Of a DNA stretch of 64,000 nt, positions 39,301 through 51,300 are shown piece after piece (the first letter of the stretch is position 1; each line of letters opens with the position of its first letter). The notes under the pieces are model-generated. The model did no database searches and was not told the origin of the DNA. It was given only the letters and a program-made list of their open reading frames with translations. The DNA comes from a virus: IMG/VR virus record IMGVR_UViG_3300044818_000015, positions 1 through 64,000 of that record; one strand, 5' to 3'. The position numbers and the translations under genes are program-made.

Positions 39301-42300
39301 ACCGGATTTGACCTGCGCCGTCAGTTGCGCGCCGAGTAGCCGGTCCGCGGCCGATTGCGTCTCTGCTTGCGAGCTCGCTTCCGCCACGCGGTCCACCAGC
39401 GAGGCCTGGCCGGCGATTTCGTGCGCCTTCGCCCTGGCACGCTCCAAGGTCGGATAGATCGTAACCGTGGGCAGGGTCTGCTCGGCATCGAGGTCGCGCA
39501 GCGTGACCGCGTATCCGTTCGGATGCCTGGTGACCACGGACTCGAGGCCGTCTTCGTGGTTGGTATAGCGCGCCAACACTTCGGGCGCCTGGCGCGAGAA
39601 CTGCGGCGCATCGGGCGGCGCCTCGTCCGGCTTCACCGGATAGGCTTCGAGAATGCGATCGAGGATCGCCCCTGTCGTGTTGGGCCCGTCCCCGTCGTAC
39701 TTCCTGGGGATGTAATACACCGGCGTGATGCCCTTTTCGGAGAGAGCGCCAAGGGTCAACAGATTGCGGGCGACGTCCTGGTTTGGCGGGAATAGCTGAA
39801 TTACCTGGATCCGTCCAATGATCCCGCGGCGTACCTGGGTGTTGCCTTCGAGGGTGTAAGTCAGGTTGTTGCGCAGCACGTCGTCATGGAGCTGCTTGGC
39901 GTCGACGGTGCTCTTGCCGCCCGAAATGCGATCGAGCAAGGCGCGAATCCGCGATTCGGGAATGTCGATACCGACCACGCGCTCGGCAGTCTTCGAGTCC
40001 GCGGTGGTGTAGATGCTGTTGCGGATGAAGGCTGCATCGCGGATCGGATTCCAGAAGCGCATCACTTCGCCGCCAATCAGGTGGTGATGGGTGGTGGTGT
40101 GAGTCGGCGCCGCGTCGTAGCGCTCCTTCCAAATATCCTTGGCCCATTGCTGGGGATCCTTGGCGATGGCTTCCGCCGCGGCCAGCGGCGCCCGCTGCGC
40201 CTCCACTTCCTTGGTGCTGGCGTCAACCCGCTTGCGCTGCCAGCTATCCGCCGGCATCTCGTACGCCTTAGCCTTGGCAAGGGCAGTCTTCGCCCGTTCC
40301 AGTGCTTCCTCCCGCCGGGTGCGCGCGAAGTACTCGAAGTCCGGCGCCGCCGCCTCATCCGCGCGGCCTTGCGCATAGCTTAGATCGGATTCCGCGTCGC
40401 GCACCCTCGAGGTGCGGTTGTTGTCTTCGTCCCGCTTCAGTTGAGCCTGGTCGCGCTCGAGGTCCCGCTCCGCGCCCTTCAGCGCGTCCTGTGCCTTGCT
40501 CAATTCCTCCTTCGCCCAGGTGTCCACTTCCTTGAGGCCCTTGCCGCGCAGCTCCGCCTGCGTGACCTTGAGCCAGCGTCCGCGTTCCGGCTTGGCGGTG
40601 TAAGACGACGGTTCGACGTTTCCGTCCGCGTGCACGGTCGGCGGGGCGTCGATCACCAGATAGAGCACGCCCTTCTCGTTGCGCGCGATCGCCGCATGCC
40701 GCTTCTCGTGCTGCAGGAGGCGCTCGTCCAACTCCTCGGGCGACACGCGCTCCGTTTTGTTCTTGGCGTCAACGGGATAGTAGTAAGTCTCCGCGCCGGT
40801 CTTCGGATCTTTGGCGAGTAATCGCTGTTCCTTTACTTCGATCTCATCGCCCGGCAGGGTTTTGACGCCGGTATCGAGCGTGCCCGCGGCGATCGCCTGC
40901 TCAACGGCCGCATTAAAGATGTTGAAGAAATAGCGATACGTCGCGTTTTGAATGTCCGGATCGAGCGCCATCAGCCGGTTCAGCAGCTTGGTGACGTTCG
41001 TCATATCCGCGGGCGGGATTTCGGGCCCGCTCGAGCCGAGCTTGATTACTCTGAGATCGGTGAGAACCTGGAGGCCGCTGAGCCCGGTGCCGGGTACGGG
41101 TTGGTTGCGGAGGAGTTGGGTATAGAAGGAGTTGGTCGCGGCGCGGCCCTGCTCCGTCTCAATGTTGGCGTTCTCGCCCATGGCGGAGCCCGCCGCGGCG
41201 TTCTTCTGGCCTTTGGTCAACGCGCCGAGCGAACCCAGGCGCCGCTGAATGGTCGAAACGAACCGTTGCTCGCCCGCCAGGTCGGAAATCAGGAAGACGT
41301 ACTCGGGCGGCTGCTTCTGGTTGGTGCGGTGGGTGCGGCCCAGCATCTGCTGCGCCTTGTCCGCGGACCAGCCCGTCTGCAGGGTGATGTGATAGCGCTT
41401 TTGCTGGTTGGCGACGTCGTTGCCGGCGTGCAGCGAGATTCCGGTACCGCCCGCCGAGGAGAGCACCGCTACCCGCTTCTTGCCGCCTTGGAAGGCGCGC
41501 ATCTCGAAGAGGTTGATTTCTTTCTTCGAGGCCTTGGGGTCGCCGCGTGGTACGAACTTGCCGATGGAGCGGTCATACTTCTCTTTGCGTCCTGTGATCT
41601 CCGCGACGTGCTTGTCTCCGCCCAGGCTGTTGATCAGGATGTCGAGCGGATTCTCTGGCATGTGCAGATCGCGGTTGAGCTTCGCAATCAGCGCATCCCG
41701 GGCTTCGACGGCCGCCGGATTGACAACCGGGATCTTACGGCCCTGCTCATCGTTCCGGTAAACCGGCACTTTGATGGGGTTGCCGCTCGAGTCTACGTCG
41801 TCGGCATACTGCTGGGTCGGGTAACTCGTGAGGACCATGTTGACCAGGGCTTCCTTCGGCCCGAAGTCATACTCCGGTAAATCGTCCGGATCCTCGTCCT
41901 CGTCGCGCTGCTTGGCTTTCTCGCGATTCTGCGCCGCCTCGTTGGTGTTCACCAGCGTGATCACTACCGACTTACCCTCGGCCAGCGCCTTATTGGCGAG
42001 CTCTACCGCGGTGGGCGTCTTGAGCGCGGTAATCAGTAGACCGAAGAAGCGCTGCTGTGCGCCGCCGAACGCGGACATGAAGTTGCCGCGCTGCTGCCGG
42101 CCGCCATTGGTCGTATTGGCGATGGTGGCTTCGGCGTGCTGAATGACGGAGGCCCAGGCCTGCGTTGCGGTGCGGTACAGGTCTTTCTGTTCCTTGGATA
42201 GCTTGTGGGTCTCTGTCTCGTAAGTGACGCCCTTGTAACTCAGCGTCCGCGCCAGATACTTGCCCTGCGCCTTGAGTGAGCGGGCGATCAGCTCCATCGC

Positions 42301-45300
42301 GGCAATGCCGCCTGGCCCGATCTGCGACTGGAACTCGCCGAACCCTTGCGGGAAGGCTGTCCCTGGCCCCCACTGGCCCAGGCGATCGAGATAGCCGAGG
42401 TTGATTACATCGGTCGCGGCCGTCGCCGAGAGAGAGACCGTGCGCAGCTTCGGCATGCGCGCCAGCAACTCCTTGGCCGCTACGCCCCTCTGGCTTTCCG
42501 AGCCGCCTTGGGCGGCGACGGCCGATTTGAGATTGTGCGACTCGTCCCATAGGATGTACGCGCCTTCGCCGTCGTCATCGCCGCGTAGATACGCCTCCAT
42601 CTGGTCGATGCGGCGCTGCCCGGTCTTATTCTTGCCGGTGAGCAGGGCATAGGTCGAGAACAATACGCCGTCGTGCTCGATCTTCTTGCCGTAGCCGAAC
42701 TTACTGAACGCCTGCACGGCGGGGTTCTCGCCCATCACGTTCTTGCCGTCCTCGATGGAGATTCCGCGCGTCAAGGCGTCCGCGCCGATGTTGCGGAAGT
42801 CGTGAATGGCCGCGTCCATCAGGTCCCACTTCTCGGAGACCCAGATCAGGCGCTTCCGTCCCTGGAGATAGTTATCCCAGAGGATGCCGGCGGAAATGCG
42901 GCCTTTGCCCACACCGGTTCCGTCGCCGATCAGCGCACTGGCATAGTGCCCGCCGGGCAGGACGATGGAATTCTGCTGGCCCGCGAACGCGATCGCTTCC
43001 ATCTGCACGGCGGAGAGGCGGCCGTTTTCAAGGACCGAAGGCGGCAGGGAGGGCTTGTAGGAGATGGGTGGCGGCTTTACGGTCGCCATCGTGCGGGTTT
43101 CGACGATATCGCCGGGATGCGCCGGTCCGGCGATCGAGGGGCGGTACGGAACGAACGGGCCGTTGTCGGCTTCGGCTTCCGGTTGGGGGACTTCTTCGAG
43201 GTTCGGGCCTAGTGTGAGAGTAGACGGTCGTTCGTCATTTGAGTCCGGAGGACGGCTTTCAGGACGTTCAGCGGCGGGAGTTTCGGGATGTCCCGCAGAC
43301 TCAGTTCCGGGTTGGACTCCACCAGGTAGTTTATCGCCAGCACCGGCTTGAACTCCCGCATGCTGACTACCAGATCCTCCAGGCTTTCCGGCAGGTTTGC
43401 CCGCTCGGCCAGTTCCTCGGCCGCCCGGGTGTACTCCTGGCGGCACTGCATCATCATTGCCAGGATCTGCGCCCAGGCCAGTTCCGGACTTACCGGGCCG
43501 AGGGCCATTACCGCCTCGCGGGACAGGCTCGATTTGCGGGCGATCGGCTGCGACATCTCTAAGAAGATTGTACGCCTCCTCAAGCGTCTCAACATTTCCC
43601 TGGAGCACGGAGTCCCAGGTTTTCACCGCGCCGGGCTTCACCTGCGAGGGCGTGGCCCCGTTCTTGTCGATGACAATGATCCGCGTCGAGAACGTGGTGC
43701 CGTACTTCTGGTATTCCTTGCCGGCGATCCGGATGTTGGCGCGCACGTTGTACTGCGCCGCAATCCGCTCGAACCATTTGCCCGAGGGTCCGGTGGTGAG
43801 GTTGGCGCCGCCGTTGGTGTCGTCGGCGCGTCCGCCGCCCAGGATCACCACCAGCCGGCCGTTCGGGAGGAGACGCTGGAGCGCCTGGTCTACGTGGTTC
43901 AGCCCATAGATCGCGCGGTTTGTGGCTTCGTGCGATTTGATGGCGCTCGCCGAGAACGGCGGATTCATCAGCACCACGGTCGGACGGATGGCCGGATCGA
44001 GCAGCGCGTTGATCAGCTCGCCGTCGTGCGCGGTCGGCTTATTGAAGCCGATCAGCTCCATCATTTGGGCGCGGCGCTCGGAGACCTCGTTGACGTGGAC
44101 TTCGGCGCCAATGGCCTTCGGCCAGATAGCAATCCCGCCATTGCCGGCGGAGGGTTCGAGTACGACGTCAGTAGGAAGGATGCCGCCAACTCGGGCCACT
44201 ACATAGGATTCGGTTGGGGGCGTCGAGAATTGCTGGTTGGCCAGTTGTTCATCGGTCCGGACGCTCTGCGTGGTGACGCGCCCCAGCAGCTCGCGCAGAT
44301 CTTTCAACGCGGCGATGGGGTCCATTTCCATCAGCGCCTTGCCGCGTTCGAGCAGCAGCTTGTTGATGCCGGCTTCCATGGCATCGAAGGCGTCTTTCGG
44401 GGTCCAGTCGCCCGAGGCGCGGGATCCGCCCAGGTGGAGCTCCGCCAGCTTATTGAACTCGACGACGTTGCCGAGCGAGCCGCCGGATTTCAGCTTGTCG
44501 TAGACGGCATCGATGAGCGCTTGCGCGGGATGCGCCGCGGGCTCAGGCTCAGGCGCGCTCGTCGACACGCCATTAATCTTGCGGATATCCGCCGGTTTGA
44601 TGTAGACGGAGCGGGCCGGCTTGTCGGTGGCCGGGATGCGTACTTCAATCTCGCCGCTACTGCCGTAGATCGCGACGACATTACCCTTGTGGATGCCCTG
44701 CGGGGAATCGAAGACCACAACATCGCCCTTGTTGACGACGGGCATCGGCTTGTCGGCTTGTACTGGTTGCTGATCGCCGGACGCGGGTTTCTCGGCCGGG
44801 GGCTTCATGGGCTCCACGGTCTTGCCGTTAATCTTCGCCACGGCGACGGCGAGACGGTGCACCTGGCGCAGCGCGTCTTCCGGAGTCTGGCCGGTTTTCT
44901 TGGCGTACCACTGGATCACCGGGCCGACGTCCTCGTTCATGCGGGCGAGCCAGGCGGCTTCGTCGGTCACGCCATCGAGCATGTGCTCGGCGCCGACCGT
45001 GGCCAGATCGATGCGCGCCTGCTTGATACGCGGATCGGGCGGGGTGGTTCCGTTGGCGCCTTCGGTGCGCGAGTATTGCGGCTTGTCGGGCTTAGAATTG
45101 ACTTCGCCATCTTCGGGCGCGATATTGGAATCAGGTGCACCACTGTTCGGCGAAGGAGTTTCGCCGCTCCCTTTGCGGGGGGTTCCGGGAACACTCGTAG
45201 TCCTCCCGGAAGGCAGAGGAACTTGACCGCTGGTTCCCGGGGGAGTCGGTCCGGGACCTTTCGGGGCTTCACCAACGCGGATTCTGGTGGTGAGGGCCGG

Positions 45301-48300
45301 CGGTTCATCTTCATATACGGTAAGCAGCCATTTCTTCGCTTTCCCGTCATAGTCCAGGCGCACTGCGGCTTTGTGCCGATCGTCAAATAGCCGAATACGA
45401 TTCGCTCCTGAACGCTTTTCATCCACCTGCATCTTCGGAAAGAACTCCGGGAGCTCGGCAAGAATTGCGGTGCGGCCCTTAGCCACCAGCTTGGCGACGC
45501 CCTCTCCGTCCTCGAAGTCCTTTTCTGGCGTGCCCGACTTTCCCCAGATGATGTCCACGTCCCCGAGGCGGGGGTCCGGGTGATATAGTGCCGCTACCGC
45601 GTCACCGGTCTCATGTTCGAGGAGCCACGAGATCGCGCCTTTGGCGTCGTGGTGGAACTGCCGGAGAATCGGCCCGTGCGATCCCATTTCTGGCTGATCT
45701 GTCCTCCGCGAGTACTGTGGTTTGTCGTCTTCCTCCAGCAGCGCCTTCATGCGATCGCGCGCTTCCTTGCCGGCATCGGCGAGCGGATTGGCTTTGGCGG
45801 GCGGCGCGGCCTTCTTCGGAGCGGACGGGTGATTTGGCGGGAATTTGGATTTCGGGGCGGGGGTTGCCGTGCTTGCGTCAACGGTGACGACCTTGCCGCT
45901 GTCTCTCACGGCCAGGGTGAAGGCGGGCTCCTGGTCGCCGTGGTTGTCGATGCGCAATACCTCGCCAGAATGCGCGGTACCGCCAGGCCCGTTGAAAGTC
46001 ACCCTTCCGCCGATAGGAAACCGCTTTTCCATGTCGGCCGTAGTGGCGCGAGCCGTGCCGCGCTTCGCCGCAATTGCGGCAGCCGCGGCGTCGACGGCCT
46101 CTTGCTCTTCGTCGGAGATCTCGGGCTCGGCGGGCTTTCCGGAAGCGAGCGCCTTGAGATCGGAGATCTGGCCCCGGAGAAACTGCTTATTCTCCTCACC
46201 AGCCGCCGCGGCGTCTTCCAGAATGGATTCGGCTATGGCGATGTCACCCCGGATCTCGGCGCGGGCATCCGCCCGGGCTCCAGCCGAATCGGAGCTGAGT
46301 GTCAACTCCCACTGCTTTTGTTTCTCGAAGAGGCTGTCGATGATATTGGCGAGCGCTAATTCGGCCTCGTTTTTAGCCCTGTGTTCCTTTTGAAGCTGGT
46401 CTTCGAGATTGGCCGTGTGCTTCTTGCTGATAGGGATCTTCTCGGCGGTGGTCAGGTCTTCCGTCACTGGCGCGGGAGCCACCGGTCCGGTCTTCGGCGC
46501 TCCGAACGCCTTGGCGAATTCCTCGACCGGATCCGGTTGCTCGAAGAACGATTCCGCGGTGGAGCGTTCCACATAGGCGCGGACCATCTTGGCGATCGCG
46601 GTGCCGGAATCCTTGCGCAGGATGCCGGCCAGGTGCTCCGCCCGCGGCGTCGTCTCCGGCCGCTGGCTGCCGAACATCTCGGGCTGGTCCTTGGCAAGCT
46701 GGCTGTTGGCGTCGAATCCGTGCGCCTTCTTGTAGTCGGCCTCGTATTCGATCAGCGCCGTGGCCTGGCGGACGTCGGGTGAAAGCGTCCAATCCGGACG
46801 CGCTTCGATGATGCGCAATAGGGGGGCAATGCGCTCCAGTTTGTTGCGCAGCGCGGGGGCGATGCGCTTAAACTGGTCGCTGTCTTCGAACAGGCTGCCC
46901 ATCACCAGCTTGGCTACGCGCTCCTTGGCGGCCTTGGTGACCGCGCCGCTGGTCGAATCGAAAAGGACGGGCCGCTCCTCTTCGGTAAAAATGCCTTCGC
47001 TGATGAGCCGGTTGACGATGCTCGGGCCCATCTTCGAGTTCATGATGTCGTTGAGCGAATCATCGGGACCGAAGGATTCGAGGACGGAGGCGAGATACTT
47101 CGCCAACTCCGGGGTGATGCTGCGGGCGTCTTCCGTTGCCTGTTCGGCAGTCGAGAGCTTTGCCGTGGGTACTTTGTTGAGGTCGGCGATTGCGCGTTGC
47201 TTGTCGATAGTGTCGTCGGCGATAACGCGGAACAGGCCCGGCTTTTTGAATCCGTCTATCCCGGCGGGATCGATACCGAACATGGGGGCGCGCTTCCTGA
47301 GCCGCTCCTGGTACCGCTTGGCAAGTTCAGGAATCTTGTAGGCGCGCTTCAGGGTGATGAGCCGGTTGTTGCCACCGAGGGCGTTGCCTACGTCCTCAAT
47401 GACGGAGGGGCCGTTGATCGCGTCGGGGTTGTCATTGATGAGATAAGCCTCATCGAAGAAGGCGGGCAGGCTGTTTTGGATCGGACGGGCCCGGTTCAGC
47501 TCGTCGCTGTAATCTCGGCCGTTAACGTATGGATAGTCGGGGTCTTCTTCGAAAGTAAAAGGATCGTGGCTGGGGCGAACGTCGTCTATTTCTCGGATGG
47601 AGTAATAGGCTTCGTAGGGGAGGGCTCTTCCCTTGACACGAATTTGCGTCCGTTCGCCTTTAATCTCTTTTCGGCCTGTTGGAGGCGGTTCAGGAAGCGA
47701 TTCTCCTTCGTCTCCACGCTGTCCTCGGGCTGAACGTGTTTCATCGGATGGCTCCTCTACTATAGGCGTTTTGTCGGCTGGGGGTTTTTCTTGTATTGAA
47801 CCTTCCTCAGATGTGGCGGTCGGTCCAGCGGCTTCGGTGGTTGTGGCAGGCCGGATGCGCTCCCAGTAAACGGTGGCTTCAACGTCGTCATCGTCGAATT
47901 TGACGCGAATGCCGTCCCGCGTCTTCGTGTTGGCAAAGCGTTTGAGGTCGACCATTTTGACCACTGCCGGGCGGTCGGGCTTCTCGCCGGGGATGCTTAC
48001 CAGGACGTGCTGGCCCACCGCGAAATCGTGGATGCCGGCGGGCTTCTTCAGATCCGGATAGTCGGCCAACACTTCCGGCGGTATGGTCTCGCCAACGTTC
48101 ATTGCCTTCCGGATCGCGGCCTCATGGCGCCGGGAGAGTTCCGTTGTCGGGACGCGGGCGGCGCCGTAGCGCTCCGGATCGCGCAATTCTCCTTGAATCA
48201 TCTGCGCAAAATCGTTGCCGGGGTTGTTGTAGTCGCCGTAGGTATCAGCGAGCGCGTTATGGCGCGCAGTCGTATCGCGACTGTGGTTCAGGAGGTCGGC

Positions 48301-51300
48301 CAGTTCCCGGTAGGGCAACTCCCAGGCGTGTTTGCCCTCGGCGGCGGGCTTCTTCTGGCCGCCCCACTCGCGGCCCTTGGCGGATGGCTCAAATTCGGGG
48401 ATGCCGCCCAGCTCGGCGATGACCGCGGCGTGGTCGATCTTCTTCGCGGTGGCGCGCTTCCGGAATTCGGCGAGCTTCGCCTGCGCTTCCTCGATTCGCT
48501 TGTCGCGATCGCTGATGTTCTCCCACGTCTCCCATTCGTAGCGGCCCTGGCCGGCGAATTGGGCATCGGCCTCGCGGGCGTGCTTCAGGGAGTCCGCAAT
48601 TTTCTGGAGAGCGTTGAGCGAGAGCTTGACCGATTGTTTGACGCGCTCGGGAACTTCTTCGGGCGCGTGCTGTGGCGCTTCGGCGGGAGGCGCATCGCCG
48701 GACGCGGGCGCGGGGGTTCCGCGCTTCTTCGCGATCGCCGCGGCTGCCGCATCGATGGCTTCCTGTTCCTCTTCGGAAACTCCTGCCTCGACGGGCTTCT
48801 TGTCTGCCAGCGGGTGTTGCGGGGGAAGCGTCTGCTTCTTCGGCGGGGCGGGTGGCTTTGGCTTTACGGCGGCCTTCCAGAGGTGATCGTGCGATGGCAC
48901 CTGAATCACGCCGGGCTTGGCGTCCTTCGCGATGCCTTTGATGCTGTCTCGGACCGCCACACCACCGGTGCGGATCTCCGCTTCCTTCAGCCCGGTGTGC
49001 TGTGCGACGAAATCGACGTACTTCTGATCGTGCTTCGAGGGAGTCTTCTGAGCTGCAATGTACGCGGCCTTGTCCAGGTCGTTCTCGAATTCCAGGGTGA
49101 ACTGTTTCGGCCCGTAGCTGTAGCGCGGGGCGGCTCCCTGGAGAGCATGCGGGAGGATGGCGGGAGTTGCAGATTGTGGCTGTTCAGCCACATTACTTAC
49201 TTGACTAAGCTCTGGTTTTTCTTCGGGCGCCGGCGTCTCGTTTTGGAGGGGAGGCACATCGCCGGACGACGGCTGCGCTTCCGCCGCGGGCTTCCCTGTT
49301 AGCGGGATTTCGACTATCTTGCCGTCTTTTCCGCTGAACGTGAGCGAATCGAGGGTGATCGTTCGTCCGGTGACGTTGCGAATGATGCTCCCGTCGTATA
49401 ACTCGCGGTGTGTCCCTGGCTTCAGGTAGGCGATGGTGACGTGTGGCTTATAAGTGGGGAATGTGTTGCCGGTGTGGTCGACGGCATCGCCGACCAGCTT
49501 ATTCAGCTCGTGCAGCTCGGGCGAGTCTACGTCTACCTTGAGGACGTCCGGTCCGCCGTCCGTACCCTTAAATATGGAGGTCTTGCCGAAGGTGACGGTG
49601 ATCGGTCCTTGCCCTTTCAGAATTTCCTGAATCGGAGTGGGGTCCGCGCTGGGGTTGCCGTATTTGACGGTGACGTGTATTTCCTTCTCGCGGCCGTCGC
49701 TGGCGTCGCCTCCGGTTTTCTCCCCTGCTTCAACGTGTAAATGCTCATCGGGGATGGCGGCGCCGAACTTGCGCACTGCATCCGCGATATCCTCCGGCAT
49801 GTTGACCTGGGTAGAAGAGTAGTCGTGAGTTTGAGGGGCAGTATCATCATTTGATACCGGCGCTGCTTTCTCTTCGGGCGCGGGCTTCGGCTTGCCGGCC
49901 GCGGGCCGCGCCATGGCGGCGTCCACGTCGGCACGCAGGGCATTGTCGAGCGATTCGTATGGTTTACCGTGCCGCGCCATCGCAACGCGATCGCGGGCGA
50001 TGCTCTCCGGCGTTGCTTCGGGCGCGGCAGCCGCGGGTTTCGGCGGCACGTCGTCGGCACCGTCATCCGGCTTCGGCGGTTTCGGTGGCACGTCATCCGG
50101 CTTCGGTGGTTTCGGCGGAACATCATCGGGCTTTGGCGGTTTCGGCGGAACGTCCCTCTTGCCGGTCCGTTGGAATTCCTTCTCGAGAATGGAATACGCC
50201 GCTTGGTTGCGCCGGAAGATAGCCGGGTCGACGCCGGGGTTTCTGTCCGGATGGGACGCCATCGCGGCCTTGCGGTACGCGGCGCGCACCTCTTCGAACG
50301 TCGCGTTTCGGTCGACGCCTAGAATATCGCGGGCTTGGTCCTGGGAAAACTCCGGAGATCCGCGGGGCCGTCTCTGTCGCCGGGCGTCATCCTCCTCACG
50401 CTGGCGCTTTTGCCGGGCTTCTGATTCCTCACGTTCGCGCTTGAGTTTGGCTTCATATTCCGCTCGCCTTCGCGCGGAGGCATCTGCGCTTTGGTCCGGA
50501 GGTGGCTTCTTGGTGCCATCGCGTGCGGCCGTTGTCTCCTCATACATCTGCCACATGCGTTCGTCGGTGTACTGGTGGCCGCTGGCGGGGTCTTCCCACA
50601 TCCCTTGCGCGTTTTTCTTATAGAGGTTGTCGCGCCATGTCTCGTAGGGGCCGGGCTTGTAGCCGTCGTCGGGTGGGGGCTTCTTGGGTCCGCCGCCGCC
50701 TTCCCGCTTAAACTTCTCAAAGAGGGACTCTTCGTCAAATTCATTGCCGTTAGTTCGGTCCTTTGACTGCCAGCGATCTTCGGTACCGTGTTGCTCGTAA
50801 AACTTGTCTCGCCACGCATTAAATTCTGGGTCGGGGGCGCCGCCCCTTTGCTCGCTGCGTCCATGGGTGCCAAAGCGTTGGTTATACTCAGCGTGCAGCG
50901 CTTCATCGGTGAAGGTGTTGCCCGCAGTGTCTTCCCAAGTGCCTTGCGCCGTCTGCTTGTAGTTCTTATTGCGCCAGTCTGAGTAGAAGTTTCTAAATCG
51001 GTTGGGGCCCGTGCCGTGGGAGCCAGGGTCGCCGCTATCCGGTGGGGGCTCGTCAACGATTTTCTCTGCTTCGCCGGGCTTGAACTTGAAATTGAAGATG
51101 TCGCCGAGTTTCTTCTCGATGGCGGTAAGCACCTTTTCGCGGTATTCCGGACCGGCCGCGTGGACAAAGGGCAACAGGGTCATGGCGGCATGGCCCACCA
51201 GGTCGCCGGCCGTGGCTGGCGACGGGTCTTGCTTGAAGCGCTCATACACTTCAGGTAGGTCTTTCGCCATAGTGGTGGCGAAATATGCATCGACGCCCGC

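Noticed and set aside
43348-45390. 680-codon plus-strand frame opposite the giant gene
   Set aside because: Arg/Gly/Val-rich antisense frame produced by GC-rich codons of the giant gene; no ribosome site and no domain.
50319-51167. Long minus-strand frame of 282 codons within the giant gene
   Set aside because: Ser/Thr/Pro/Arg-rich with no protein-like segments; the giant frame here has clear W-x-D repeats and a DnaJ domain, so this is a shadow.
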